NCBI GenBank assembly: GCA_037903475.1
Contig: JBAJFG010000074.1
Span: 310,001-374,000 of the forward strand
Length of the DNA stretch: 64,000 nucleotides
Direction of reading: 5' to 3'
Source: Ancylostoma caninum
Lineage: Eukaryota; Nematoda; Chromadorea; Rhabditida; Ancylostomatidae
Both the position numbers and the translations under genes were made by a program. The notes under the pieces are model-generated. The model was not told the origin of the DNA and ran no database searches. It was given only the letters and a program-made list of their open reading frames with translations. How positions within the stretch are numbered: position 1 is the stretch's first letter; every line of letters begins with the position of its first letter. Shown here piece by piece: positions 47,101 through 60,826 of this stretch.

Positions 47101-48088
47101 CGAGGGTAGGAAGAACTAGAAATACAGGGTCCAGATAGTAAACGAATGGAAGGGGAGTAGGATTCAGAGAATAGGGATGAGAATACAGAAGGGTCGGCAG
47201 AATGGGCAAGAGATGAAGGATTAGTACAAATATGTACATACTACTTTTCGAGCGATATTTATACCAGTTGCCCGGATCCCGCCCACAGTCTCCGCTGGGA
47301 TTTTCCCCTAGGCGCTTTCCATGTCACGACACAGGCACTTCGCACCTCAGAACTCCGTCGCTGGGTCATCTGTCGTGCCTCAGCAAAGGAATGCTGTGTC
47401 CTTGGGCACTGACCTACTATCATGATATGTTGGATAGCAGTGCAGATCAGAAATATTTGTCGAATATTCGAGGAACTATACGAGTTTTCACTAAGTTGTC
47501 AGGAAATTTTGAACAGTTGACCATGTCAGCCCTCTGTCTGAATGGTCTACAGCATACTTCGTCGAAAAGGATCTGCACAAGTCAATCTGTTTTCTAGACA
47601 GTGGCTGTAAGAGTAATGTTCCTGAGTGAAAAAAGTGTGGAATCAACAAGAATTCACGGATTTTGCCAGGAATTTTTTCACCTATTCAGAAGTGGTAGAA
47701 AACTTTGAGAAAAACGCACTGTTCTTATCATTCTCGGAAGTTTTTGAGAGCAGAGGAGATACAAACTTACCAGGCTTTCAGTCATTATGAATTCACTACT
47801 GGTGAATACCTACGGCATTACTGTAGTGGCTGCTTAGTTCAAAATCTACAGAAAGCTCTATATTTGTTTCATACGACTTGTATATTCACTTATTTATTTA
47901 TTTATTTATTTATTCACTAGTATCAACTGTTATCAGAAGAGTAGTTCTATAAATCAGTGTGTTTTGCATAATCATTGGTATTTGTGCATGATCACCCTTT
48001 CTAGCTTTCTTCCAGAGTTTTTTTATCGCTTCCAATCCGGGATTTTCGCAAGGAAACCGAGGGACTCTAGGAAAGTGTGGAGGGTAAA
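47101..48088. other. No gene recognised; (TTTA)n tract
   Basis: A TTTA tetranucleotide run lies at about 47890-47914. Nothing else supported. Confidence 0.5.
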
Positions 48089-48090
48089 TA

Positions 48091-48880
48091 TCCAGACAAA
48101 CTTTTGGAAATTCCGCGGAGCTTGCCGATTTTCGGAACTTTCGCGGAAAAATGACGTCACTCGTCGATTTTCTCGGAAGTTCCGCGCAAGTTCCGAGGAA
48201 GTTCCGAATGGAGACGCGGAGAAAAAAGTAGGTTCGGAACTTCCGCGGAGCTTCGAGACAGATAGAATGATCCAAGAAACTAAAATACTAAATGGCATAT
48301 TCTCGTCCAAGTTTTATAGTGGTATGTGCTTGCCTGGCTACAGCTAGCCATAGAAGAAGCCGTGGTAGAATAAGAAAATTTTCCGCTATTTTTTCCCTCG
48401 AAATTGACTTCGGAATGCCCCAATAATGACATCTGTGATGTCGAATTTCGGGTAAAGCTCGTGTCAGATAAATTTACGCCTGGGATTATTCCCGTAAATA
48501 TGAAAATTTGCAAGATCTTTACCAAAAATTAATTTTTTCATGTTATCATTTAAGTTAAAACCTGATGCAGATGAGAAGCGCAGTCAGAGGGCAAGCCTGG
48601 TTGAGGCTCATCTTTAGAAAACAAAGCCATTAGAGGTGCAAATAGTGCTATGAAGTGGAACGATCTGTGGTGGGATTCACGATTCCATGATTTCTGGTAT
48701 CGGGACGAGGGAGGTGTTCATCACTCCATGTCGGCCCATTTTACCTTATTACTCGACTTATGATTGGCTATATAATGCGCGGATTACGTTACTCTTGATC
48801 GATTTAGGAACTTCCGCTCAGCCAGTTCGGAACTTCTGCGGAGCTTATTCGACTTCCGTCGTTCCGAAAGTTTGTCTGGG
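48091..48880. mobile_element. TA-flanked element with TTCCGCGGAGCTT motifs (790 bp)
   Basis: Ends TCCAGACAAACTTTTGGAA and, from the right, CCCAGACAAACTTTCGGAA, between TA at 48089-48090 and 48881-48882. GGAA(A/C)TTCCGCGGAGCTT and related GTTCCG motifs are repeated inside, near both ends. Tc1/mariner-like by target site; no transposase seen. Confidence 0.6.
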
Positions 48881-48882
48881 TA

Positions 48883-50897
48883 GGGGAACTTGAGGGGCGA
48901 ATCGAGGACAACTTGGACTCTTCCTTTTCATCTCACACCCTTCTTTCGATGGCATTCTTTTGCGCAAACCCAGTAGAGATCAGGGAACAACGGTTGGATA
49001 ATCGGGGAATAAAAGTGGATCCACCATCAGTTGGGTACCCACGTTGGAATGACGGCTATCCTCCATGGTGCAAGAACTCAAAGCAGAAACATTTTTCTGT
49101 TAAGACCTATTCTTTCCACATTGTTTCTCCACGGTCCACCATTAAGTGTAATAAACACAAATAAGTAAACAAGTAAATAAAGAAATAAGATTGAATGTAT
49201 TTAATGTAGTCCCTAACCCACTGGGTCATCAACTAAGTACCTGTGCTTCCCATAATTTGTTAGTAATCCTCCGTTTACTGATAATTTCAGAAGTGTTTAT
49301 AGTCATTCAAGAGCGCATTCCTACCTCTACAAGAGTATGCTAATCATTCTGAGGATGACTTAATTTTACCCGAATTTTAGGCATTGGAAATATGATAAGC
49401 AGCTCGCAAAAAAAACCCCTTGACCCTTGCTTAATTTTTCCTTCGCTATGAGCAAAAAGCGAGTGATGTGACCGAAGACATTTGCTTCTGCAAGAATTGC
49501 ATCAGATAGCCAGCCAGACAGACAGATTACCAAGAACAAAACTTGTGGGCGGAGCTTAACCGCGAGGGGGTGTAGGGTGGGCGGAGCTTACCAACATTGG
49601 ACGAGTTTCCCGATGATTTCCATTCACAACCACTGTCTTCATCGACCACCAAGCTTTCGCTTTTTATGAAACCTCAAGTTTTGCACGCAAAAGAAACTCA
49701 CGGGAACCTACTTGACAGTTTGATACAAGTAAATCACTATCAACACCAATCAATCAATACTGATATCCCAGTATAGTGAAATGTTCCCAAAGTAAGCATC
49801 ATTCCATACTCTTCATGTCGTTGAAGGTACGTATTTCGCTCGGTTGTCTCGAATCATACAACTAGTACTGCGGTAGTACCGCAACAGAATTGGTTTCCAG
49901 ACTCTCAGATCTTTGCGTTCAAAATCGGAAGTTCGTAACTGTGGCAGTTTCATATTCCTTACGATCAGTGTGCTTACTTTTCTCTATACCATTGTGAAGG
50001 CGAGCTATGTGGGCATAACTCTTAGAGGTATGTACGTTCTATTCACCACCGCGTCGATCGATATTCGATCGATACATTTTCGAACGCTTGATCTATCGAT
50101 GAATCAATATGCTGATCAATATTTCCAATATGCACATATTTAAACACGCTGCCTTTTTTTTACTTCCTCAGTTCTTCGGCGGTTGAGGAGAGGTTGTGAC
50201 AGCATTAAAATAATCGCCCATCGTCCAATAACTTTTGCTACCGTAGCCACTTTCGTGCTGGGACCAACCTGCCAGAAATAAAATTGTGCTTGGCTGGTTT
50301 CCGAACTATCCAGGAGTTCCAACTTTAAAGAAAATTGTTCGTGCCTTAAGCATTAAGTAGCCTTGTTCTGCCACGCTCCTTGCTTATCTGGAAGAATCTG
50401 GCCAAGAGGCGTGGTTTATCCACATCCAGTGGGCGTGGCCTCCATCCTATCGCAGGCGTCAATCCACGGCAGCAGATTTTATCAAGTGCAAAAGCCGATT
50501 AGTAGTATTGAAACCATCGAAAACGGAGAAACGAAACCTATCTTTTACCAATGGGCGTGACCTAGCCAGACTGGGCGTGACTTGCCGCATCTCTTTTCAG
50601 ACACCATGGCTCCGTTGGTGTTCTCATTTCTGCAGTACATTACCTCTACTGCTATTGTTCTACTGAAGATATCCACTGTATTGTTTACTGGTCTCAAGTT
50701 TCCACGTATGTGTATCACTTTCATGGTACGTTGATTCTGAAGGAGTGGGGGGAGGGGGGGGGGGGGGTGAGAGGGGGAGGGAGCACGAAGGTTCAACCAA
50801 TCATCGCACGTCCAACTTTTTCTCCAGGTAATCCATATTATGCTTGACATTGTTGTAACTACTTTTGCATTTCTAAGCGGTGAGTTATTTCTGAATT
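48883..50897. other. No gene confirmed
   Basis: A frame at 48913-49164 on + has a GYPRWNDGYPPWC segment of protein-like look but no family I recognise and no clear splice partners. A mixed G run lies at 50745-50767. Confidence 0.35.
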
Positions 50898-51105
50898 TGG
50901 GCAATTCGTGCAAGATGCGTGCGTTAGTCGTGCGTCAGACGCATGCATCCATTTGCTGAGGGAATTTTCCATGAAAACCAATCAACACGACAGGTGTATC
51001 ATGAACGAGTATGCACAGCAACGCGTGCGTCTCGCCTGTGTCAGGGTGCGTTTGGCCATATAGTCACACGCGCGACGAAAGCACGCATCTAGCACATGTT
51101 GTCCT
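50898..51105. mobile_element. AGGGCAA-family MITE, copy 4
   Basis: GGGCAATTCGTGCAAGATGC and, from the right, AGGACAACATGTGCTAGATG, with GTGCGTCAGACGCATGCATC-type subterminal sequence. Confidence 0.55.
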
Positions 51106-51587
51106 TGCATGTGGTGCAATTAAGCCACGCCCACGGAATTGTTTTCAGAGATAGAATCGATGTTCATACCGTTGCTTGCGACACTTAGCAGCTTCATGGA
51201 CCTAGGCATATACAGTCTATTTCTGCGTGTACAGAAGGGAAAGACGAATTGAAAAATCGATAATTTATCGATCCGTCATGATACATATCTAAAACAAAGG
51301 CTGCATTTAAATGAAGTTTCAATCAAAATTTTATTCTTGGCTTTTATTTGGTATACTTGCAAAGTCACTGTGCAGATGGAAAAAAGTACTAGGGATTACT
51401 GTCCCAGAAGTTCAGCACTACAGGCGACTTTCGTGCCAAATGTCCTAAACTCACGTGAGCGTCCAAAATGTCCCAGGTCGACTTGGGAAGAATAATAACT
51501 ATACTGCAATGACTACTACTAATAGAAGAGCCACTTGGGGAACACCTGCTAAAATACCCAATTAAAACCTCAATGTCTGCTTTCAGA

Positions 51588-51857
51588 GCTTCCGATTTTT
51601 TGACAAAAAGCCGATGGGCGGGGCCTACCCGCGACTTTTCATGTAGCAAACTTCGAACTCGCAGGAAAGGTAGCATGGTTCAGCACAACCTGCGATAGAA
51701 CACGACTCCAGAATTTTCACACTACACGTCTCCAGAGTTTCTATTTTTTGGGAAAAAAAGCTGATGGGCGGAGCCTACCCACAATTTTTTAAAATGCGAC
51801 AAATCGTGAACTCGCAGAAAAGGTAGCATATTTTTATTACAACCTGCAGAAGAACAT
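51588..51857. repeat. 150-bp tandem duplication
   Basis: GATGGGCGG(G/A)GCCTACCC, CGAACTCGCAG(G)AAAGGTAGCAT and CAACCTGC recur 150 bp apart in direct orientation, diverged. 51106-51587 and 51858-53606 hold no recognised gene. Confidence 0.7.
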
Positions 51858-53606
51858 AAAACATAAAATATTCGAGAATAGAACAGGGATCACTCACTAT
51901 GTATGTGTTCACCCTATACTGCTTTACATTTTGATGATATGCGACTGATTTATGGGACAAAAATCAATCAATCAATAAGTCTCCTCCTCTTCGAAGTACG
52001 TTACACTCATTGGGCACATGCGAGCAAAGTGATCATCGCCCTGAATCAATCAATGAAAAAGACGATGATTGCGTGTTAGACAATGTTAGGTCCTTAGCCA
52101 AGGCAGAGACGCAGACAACGAGTGCTCTCGTCGTCTGCGCTCTCACGCGGGCCCATGGCAATATCGATTGAAGCGGATCACAAAAATAGGTCAACAAGTG
52201 ATAAGGCTCACAGCACCGAACCAAGGCGGTAAGAGAATGACGTCACCACTAACTGAACCATTCCAAATTGAGCACAAAAACGACAAAAAACGTAAATCGA
52301 AAAGAAAATCAATCGATCAATAACTCGTTCGGTTAATGCACAACTATGTAAGAAAATCGTAAACAGTCGGAAGATATGCAAAACACAGAGCAAACAAATG
52401 TAATGACATGGCGAAAAAAAAAGAACATACTGATCAATTCGTATAAAACCTACAGCTGATCTCACAAATCATGCTTTTTAAGCGAGAAAATGGGCGGAGC
52501 ACAGCTGGCCATTTGGCCAGTCAGAGAACAGTTCGGTCATGTTCCCTGTCATTACTTTTTTTCCCACCATTTTGTGAGACTAACTCAGAATTACAAGAAT
52601 ATACTAGTAAGTATCCAAGGTAATTGTGGTTTAAAAAATCGGTAAAAGTGAAGATTTCATCATATAAGCGAACCATACTGACTTTAGTGCAACAATAAGC
52701 CGCTTGAAAGTGATGTCTCTACCCATCTTTACGAAAAATCCAAGCCAGACCAGATGAACCCAGCTAGAGTGCAAAGAAGCAGAGACAGGGCTGTGTCTGC
52801 GTCTATACCCCTTGCGAGTACTCGTCTCCAGCTGATGGAGCAAAATTCGTGCGCATGTAGTTTACCCTGCTTTAAACGCTTAGGATTTCTGATCAAATCT
52901 CTGATCACGGATGGGTATTTTCGCAGATGCGGTGGGAGTGGGGACCAGTTCTCGCAGATGAAGTAACTATTATGGCTTCCGGTGACGATTTTCTTTAGTA
53001 AGTCACTAGTATTCTATTTTCAACAAAGGAAAGTGATGAAATATTTGTAACAGTGCATCATCATCAGAAAAATAACACCCACTCGCAACTTACGCAGAAA
53101 TGCCCCCTTTTTAAAGAATAAAAAGTTCGCTTCTGCCATTTTGAAAACCCTGGATGTAGGAATACGAGCTTGGCAGTTTTCTAAATCTAATTATGTGGAG
53201 AAATATGCATTAGTAGAAGTAGTTTTGTTACTCTACGTCAAATTCAGCACACAATGGTCAGAGTCAGACAGCTAGGGTTCGCACGCGCCCCTGGTCGCGT
53301 CAGAGATGCAGAGGAACACACCGGACCTGTTTTAAGATTAAATTGGCGGCATTTTCATGTTAAGGACGTAATATTACTGACAAGAGCAGTCATATTGAAC
53401 CTCTGCGTCATTTCCACAAACTGACTCTGGTCGTCTGATTCTGACCTGCCCATATATATCAAAGGGCGAGCTCTGCTTCTCTGCACTCTAACACTTCACA
53501 AAACTAGTTGGCTTTTACAGACAAAATCCTAGGCGAATAAGCTCTCATTCTACTGTGTGACGTCATCACGCTTCGAGTAACACGAAAGAAAGGCTAATAA
53601 AGCCAA

Positions 53607-56600
53607 TTACGTCAACGCATACGTATTATTGTAGCATTTATGGCAGAAAGGACGTCGATCCACTTCCTTGAATGTGCCTTTCGTGAGTTGTCTGTTACAG
53701 TACGAGCATCTGAAGTGTTCCGGATGGAATTTACGTCCAATGGCTGTCACACATCGGCCGGAAATCGGCTGACGGCACTCGTGACACAACGAGCCGCGAC
53801 GTTCATGGTAGTGAGTCTCGCAAAGTGGTTGACCGCCGTCGTCGAAGAATGTTCCGCCGGCAAACGATGCGCCACACATCTGCAGTGAAATGAAACACTC
53901 CACGCACACACCCACACAACGACAACACAGTTTAGAGATGGACAGTTTAGGTAGGATAGGACCAAGTTTTAGTCTAACTCTAGTCATAACAGTGTCCCAA
54001 AAGTCGTGCATTATCATTGATTTCCAACGACCAGTCAAATCTCGGTGATATGAGAGCTCCGCCCACTCTCAACGAGTCCATATAAAACGCAAAAAAGGTA
54101 ATTTGGACGAACAATAAAGCTCTCGCTATTCTCCATGTGAAGTAAAGCACCCTGGCGCTGCATGCATTATTGAGATTACCCAGGGTAAATGTATTAACAT
54201 CACACAGATTTACCCATCGTTAATGCGGTGCCAACACCTTTACCCTGGCTAATCTAAGTATGACATCTAGGACCTGCATCGTTGTTGCTCAGATAACGAT
54301 GGTTTTGATGCATATCGATTTTGAGTCGCTCTTGCCGCCAATCGATAATTATCAAGACAACGATGGCGACTCAGAGTCTATACTGCACATGGAGTATATC
54401 CGCAGCATAAGCTCAGATCTTCAATGAGCGATTTTTTTTTGCGTTTGCGTTGCCCTGGGCCTATCAATCAAAGCGAAGCGGTAAGCAATTTAGAGTCTAT
54501 AACCTACTGATAGAGTAGAGCGGCAGTAGGGGGGGGGGGATACTGGAGGTGTCTCCTCCCCCTCCCACGTTTGCGCCCTCGATGGATTACACTATTAAAG
54601 AAAAACTTTGAGCATGAAAAGAACAGGATCCCCCCTTTCTGATACATATCGCATGAGGACAGTGCCGTCGCAACGCTGTCAGCCGCCAATCAATACGCAC
54701 CAAAGGCAAGTATAGCAGCAATTTAAGCGGCAAAAAATCGCCTCCGCGCGCACCTCGCCGTTTTCGATAATTTCTCAATCTGCTAGACCTACGGTGATTC
54801 CCTCAAAGACATCCACAATATCGCGATCTAACTCAAACAAAGCGAAGCTTGAAAGGAACGTCCCAGTAGTGGCGCGCGACTTTTGGGCGACATTGAGCGG
54901 CTGATTCTTGGAAATTGCTTACTGGAAAGATCCACTGAGCAGAATTTCTTTTAAAATACGCTACGGAGTTTTAAACAACAGGAAATTTCAGGAAAAACGA
55001 ATTTTTCTATCAGACGTACAGTGCTGGTCAATCACTTGTGCACCAAAGCATATCGCCTGTCTGGTCTGCCGCGCCGCACCAACTACGCCACGCGGCGGAG
55101 CGTGGTTGTCTAGCGTTGACGTATTAACGTTTCGCTTGTATTTTCATGCACGCACTTCTAAATGAAAAACACATGAAAATCGTGGAAAAAGTCGCCGGAC
55201 AAGAAACAGCCTCTAGCTGGTTTGCCGCACCGCGTGGGTACAGCGGCGCAACAGACCAGACAAGTGGTATCAGACCAGACAAGTGGTATTCTGTGATGTA
55301 AGAGTGACTGACCAGCGCTGGACTTTAAATAACCAATTCTCGGGAAGCAACAACTTAATGTCGAAACAAAACCAAGATGTATTTTCGCAATTAAAACACC
55401 AAAATTTGGTAGTATTTCATGCTCATTTTGGTAAAGACACATTCAGTTACGGCAAAACAACGATAGACACTTGTTACTCCATAAATGCACTACTCACTAC
55501 ATTTACAATTACTGTTTAGTAACCGCAACACAATCATACCTGACATACGAAACACTCAGGATGCCAGTGAGTTCCAAGGGCCGTGATAAAGTTGCTGGTG
55601 ATGGGGTTCTGGCAGCCATTGCATTTCGGTGCGAATAGTCGGAAGAAATCACGGCGACAATATGTTTGACCATCCTGGACAAAGACGTTACAGCTAGTCT
55701 ATGAAAGTGCTGGGTAAGCTCCGCCCACCTTCTCATGAAAACCATCGTCGCCGAACTCTCTGCCACATTCGACACATGTGAAACATTGTAGATGGTAGTT
55801 TCTGCCGAGAGCAGTTACACACCTCTAAAAGCATAATTCGTAGCAAACTGAACTACTATCCGATCATTCGAATCATTCGAAAGATCGAATATTCAAAAAT
55901 ATTCCGTTTCCAGCGCATCCGAATACGCGGACAATAATTTTTTTCAAAAGGAAAAGCTTCATACACAAGTTACGCCAGCGCTGTATTCACCCATAACAAA
56001 TTCTGCAATTTGCCCCTTACTGTAGGTTACCATAGCAGCACTCACGTCCTTGATTGGTCCGTTGCATCCTGCACATCGTGGACTGAATTGATTATGGTAG
56101 TCCTCTTCACAGTATGCACGTCCATTTCTGCAAAATTTTCGCGGTCAAAGCGCTTTTAAAAACAAAGGCCTTCAAAGGGGGCTAGCAGTGAAAGGGCGGG
56201 GGGGGGAGGGAGAGGGGTGAAACGGGCTTACCTGATAAGTTAGATTTAGAATTTCTATGAGCTTACCCTCGATTTCTTAATAGTAATATCATCTCCTAAA
56301 TGTAATTTTTAATTTTTTAAACTTATAAATGGAGATTTTTTTTCAAGAACCATCAATGAAGTTTCCATTGTGAGTCCCACAGGTCCTCCCCCCCCCCCTC
56401 CCTCCCTTCGGTCCCGCTGTGACCACCAAAAACCAACAACTGTAAATAGGCCCACCTCTCAAAGAAGTTCCTGTGTCCGAGTTCCGAACCACATTCACAA
56501 CATGTGTAGTGTTCCGGATGCCACATTTTACCCAACGCAATTACGACCTACAAAACAGCTGGTTAATGAGCCTGATGACGAAAGCACCCAGAAAACTCGT

Positions 56601-59600
56601 CCGTACCTGTCCAATAATTGGTTTTCCACATTGTGCACAGTCACCCTTTGGAATCGTCGAGATGCCGAGCTTACTACTGTAATCACTGTTCATCGTGCCG
56701 ATCATCGAATCGCCATGGAGGGGGTCACGTGAGGGTGAGCGGCCGCCTCGCTGAAGCAATATTTTCAAGAGTAATTCAGAGAAAGTTTCCAGAAATAAGT
56801 GGCTAAAAACTTCTATATAACAAGATAATTGAAACCATACTAATTATAGGCAATATAAGTGTAACATAAGCACAAACGAAAATAAATAATCACTTCAGAT
56901 ATAAATACACAAAAACGACAACCCGTAGACTATATGATTCTGTGAAAAATTATAAAATAATTCGTGAAATATAGAAGCCTAGAAAATCGATCGAAAAAGA
57001 ATTGAACAAAATATCGAATATCTTAAAAAATGAGAAGGCGTGAAGATAACAAACGATAGGTGGACGAACAAATTAGAGTAGAAAATATGGTAAAATTTCA
57101 ACAATGAAGGAGAAATCTAAATTCTAGCAGCCAAACAGCAAAACGGAAGGTTAAAAGATGTGTTTTTCGAAGATTGCCAGGAAAAATGCTACAACAATTG
57201 ATTGAATGGATCGTGGGGATCCAACTCTTTGATTACGCTATAAACAGCAGGCGTAAGTTGGCAAATAACTGACAGAAATCTCAAACAAACACTTGAAGTC
57301 ACCTAAAGTCTACATTCCACTGCAGTGGTAAAACACAGGAAAGAAAGCAAACACCAGAAAAAAAACACGCTAAATCCGCCGGAAAAAACAGTGCGGAAGA
57401 GGTTAGTGAAGCCATAACTCAAATCCAGAATTTCAATATTTCCAAAATATTTGAAGAGTGCGTGAAATCTTAAAAACGATAGTTTATTCTGTATGCATGG
57501 AACAGAGTAAGCAAAAATAAAACGAGATACTCACACTTTACCTACAAGTTTTTGTTGGTAGCAGAGGTAGTACTGACCTACTGCAGAAACAACTGGTTTC
57601 GGTATTCCAGCAACTACGTAAATCTTCCTTTGTTTTGCGGGAACAGTGATCAGACCATATTCTCAAAAGCAGGAAATATTTTCACACCAGAATCTGTTCC
57701 ATTACATAAGAGTACATTAATATTCAAAGCACAAAAAGCGAAACCCATAAAACTAGTCTATGGAGATTTGAAAACACTCCAGACTAGGAATTCGTGGAAT
57801 CTTAATCACGCAAACCAGCGATGTTGGCGTGATTGGTTATCTTATAGACTATGCAATGTTAGAAGACGCAGAACGTGAAAGTTGGTTCGCTAGCCAGGTT
57901 TCACTTGGATGTGTGCTCGTGAATCCTAGCCTCGGTTAGTCCAAGGAAAAGTAGAAGCTAACCCTGAATCTCATAGGAAGAAATAGGGAACTCAAGCCTA
58001 CAACGACGTGAGGAATTTGCGGTTCAACGTGTAAAAACGTTATAATCTTAGATCCTGTAAACAAATATTGTACTGCTAGCTCTCAAATATTCCCGAATAT
58101 CATGAGGGGACAATAAAATTTAGCTAATTCAAGCTGATGGAGTTTCCGGCAATAATCTTCACCTCTGGTCTAACTCGTTGATAACATAATTTCCAAAAAA
58201 AAGCAACAGTTCCAGTTATTTTATTACAAGTCAAGTTTTCTTTTCACAGTCTCCAACCCTTTCCCGCACAGAAAGCGAACTTTCCAGGAAAAAAAACTTA
58301 TTTAGTACCTTGGAAGAAATACTCTCCGGAAAGTATTCAGAAACTGCAGGGATTGAATTCCTCTGACAATTTGAGACCTCCAGAAAGAAGGTAAAAAGGT
58401 CAGAGCAACATAACTACAAGGGTAATAGAGCCTCCTGGCATCTAGCAGCAACAGAACCCTTCGAATACCGGTAATCACCGAACTTCTACGCAAAGAATTC
58501 CATAGTCTATCAAAATATCACAGCTCCGTGCTGATTACAGTTTTCTTCTGTTAAACCACCGGCATGCCACCGTCCAAGGACCCCTTGGCTGCTGACGTTC
58601 TTCAGCAAACACGCAGCCGGCAGTGCTCGTAAAAACTTTTCGTCAAACAATACGCCTCGTTAGCAACATTCACCGCCCGCGCAATCCTTCTGTTGGCTCA
58701 AGCTTCTCAACGAATAGAACCTGAATGGCGATGGTTCCCGCCCGCTTTTCTGCACTTTCGGTCAAACATGTCGCTCCGATTGGATCCCATGCATATTAAA
58801 ATAGCGCGGGGTAAAACAAAACATTTTCTGGATGAAAGAAATCGCATTGAAAGCGCTAATTTGTTACTGAGAAAAAATATCCCAAGAAAACAATAGTGGC
58901 CTATAAATTCTAATGTAGATAGAATTCTTCTCAAAGGTAGCGAAGAATCAATAAAGAGCCTTCTACACAAAAATCAATAGTCAATAATTAGCTTCGAAAA
59001 GCTCACAGAAAGACCAGTCGGAGTTACCGTAACCAAATGCCCTTTCATTGCCTACTGGCCATGCAAACAACAACTTCAAAAAAAACATCCTCGTGAGAAT
59101 CCGTAAGAATACCGGCAGTAGCTCACGAAACTTCACCAAGTGGATCGCATTATCCTGAGAATTTCTCAGGAAAGTTACTGCGAAAGAATATCGCTAGAAA
59201 CTCCATGACTGACTAACGGTGGGATATCTGGATAGTTTAATACATCGATGATGAGCAAATGAAGAGGAGAACAACTATAAAATATTGAAAAAAAAACTAA
59301 ATGGAAGTGAAACAAGGATGATAGGGTCCAGAGATTTTTTCTTGAAATAACTTTCCAAGGGAAAAAGTTGAAGGAACTTTAAAGGGACTACTGAAACATC
59401 GCAAAAGTTTTCAACGTAGAGGACTCTAGAAAAAGTTCGAAATGCGGGAACAAAACACAAGAAATTCAAATCTTTTCATAATGAGCATAAAACTATAGAA
59501 AACAACAGGTAAACACATTTTTTTCTTGTGAATTAAAACTTCAGAGTTAACATAACCTTGGATAGGATGAGTTAAAAAGATAGTAAAATGAAAAGAAAAA

Positions 59601-60253
59601 TTTTTTAAGAACACCAGGTTCACGAAACTAGCGCGGGATCTAGAAAGTTTTGAAAAAATTGTATAACAGCTGGATTCAAATAACGTAAAAAGAGGAAATA
59701 ACTGAGAAGGGCCACAGTCTGAAGAACAAAACGGCGAATTTGAAAGTGCCAAATTAATGGAAAAGGAGATGGGATGCTTTAAGAAAATTGAGAGAAAAAA
59801 CACCTAGCAAAAATGTCAAAAAAAAAGAATGATATTCGATTAAAATAACATCGGGGAAGTTATTAGGGAATCCAGAAGCTTCCACAAAGACTAGAAGCAA
59901 AGGCAAGATGAGAAGAAATTCGTAAAGAACCAGAATATAACTTGTCTGAATTTGGCAATCATTACCTTACAGAGATTAAAGGAACGAATACGCTGGAATA
60001 ATCAACTTAATTAGGGGTTTTCCATAGAAGAGAAGGAAAAGTACTTTGTTAACAAGAGAGTTCGAAGGAAAAAATATTTCCAGTAAAAACATCATTATCG
60101 GAAAATTTGTACAACGAGGAAAAAGCTAGGAAAACTTTCAAAAACCGTTGTACTCACCACATCATTGTAGGAATGTGCTTGACTCGGTCCAAGGCTTCGC
60201 TTCGAGCTGTAAAGACTTTGTTGATCAAATCGATTTTGTAGTTCTCGCATCAT
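53607..60253 (-). CDS. Paxillin, four LIM domains (LIM-only isoform)
   Basis: Exons in reading order: 60253-60158, 56750-56607, 56547-56456, 56127-56046, 55824-55729, 55674-55540, 53879-53607. They give a 305-residue frame with GT..AG introns of 54 to 3,407 nt. LIM1 starts at Cys70 (CAQC...HPEHYTC), LIM2 at Cys129 (CAGC...HLQC), LIM3 at Cys188 (CNGC...HPECFVC), LIM4 at Cys247 (CHEC...HPEHFRC). All zinc ligands I can check are present. The order, the LGISTIPKG lead-in and the [10 protein letters not shown] link between LIM3 and LIM4 identify paxillin rather than another LIM protein. Paxillin is a scaffold at integrin attachment sites; in nematodes it serves muscle dense bodies and the pharynx. 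The start ATG ATG at 60253 has an in-frame TAG 9 nt upstream, which supports initiation there or splicing in from upstream. C-terminal TYALT is short, as expected just after LIM4. The 3' end and poly(A) site were not located. Confidence 0.92.
53880..55539 (-). other. Large last intron of paxillin
   Basis: Between the LIM3-encoding exons. It contains a palindromic GC-rich repeat (about 55050-55260, CTGGTCTGCCGC ends, related to 5005-5335), a G run at 54530-54539 and no other exon I recognise. Confidence 0.6.
56751..60157 (-). other. First large intron of paxillin
   Basis: AT-rich, 3.4 kb. No supported repeat. A frame at 57552-57878 on + is not convincing. On - a small stretch near 57545-57585 has splice-like borders but its phase would give a stop. 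Confidence 0.5.
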
Positions 60254-60289
60254 TTTGTCTCCCTATACTGATCGCAGGGGTCAGGGGTC

Positions 60290-60560
60290 AGCTCAGAATA
60301 CGACTCTAAGGGCGAGAATCAGTCGTTGGCAGCCGGGAGGGTGAGGGTCGGGACGAGGCGACGGCGCTGCGCAATGGGATCTGCCGGCGACGCTCGCAGC
60401 AGTGCCGTGGCGTGGCGCGTAAAACTGGATTCTTGGAGTATCTGACTCCTCCGTCGAGTTGAGGGGGCAATGAACGAAAAGAAAGAGCATCGCTGGCACG
60501 CACGCCGCCGCCAACCAACGGCCGCGCGTCGTCGCTCGCAGCCGTCACAATCGTCAACAC
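60290..60560 (-). promoter_or_regulatory. GC-rich block upstream of the short paxillin start
   Basis: A sharp rise in GC content immediately upstream of the 60253 start in an otherwise AT-rich 10 kb. All three - frames are open for long stretches but each stops before the ATG. It may be an internal promoter with 5' UTR, or an unrecognised exon. Confidence 0.3.
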
Positions 60561-60722
60561 TCTGCAGGAAAAACCCGCAGAGTACTAGTGTAAATCCGCT
60601 CGTAATACGACGCCTTTGATATAGCATATTGATGGCTTTTCTTTGAAATCTCCCAACATATGTGTCGGAATTTCTATGCGGAACTGGGTAACTGAACCAA
60701 AAATAAAACAAACATGCATCAC

Positions 60723-60826
60723 CCACACACTGCTCGCTCCTTGATCGTCTAGCTCCAGCTGGCTGAACAAACTATGAACTGATGGTCGCCCATGCGGTGC
60801 TCGACTTGTAGCACCTCCGGCCACAT
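60723..60826 (-). CDS. pxl-1: Candidate paxillin exon for a longer isoform
   Basis: Acceptor ctgtcccag and donor gtgatg bound 104 nt that keep one frame open. The product contains VHSLFSQLELDD, loosely like an LD motif (the short helices by which paxillin binds focal adhesion kinase and vinculin). It starts needing one base (phase 1) and ends at phase 0, fitting the candidate exon at 63431-63575 before it and an acceptor (tatag) 9 nt upstream of the ATG at 60253 after it. Not proven. A GC-rich stretch at 60290-60560 lies between and may be 5' UTR or promoter of the short form. Confidence 0.35.

Noticed and set aside
57545..57585. 39-nt stretch on - with exon-like borders in the paxillin intron
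   Set aside because: Its phase would insert a stop between the flanking paxillin exons.
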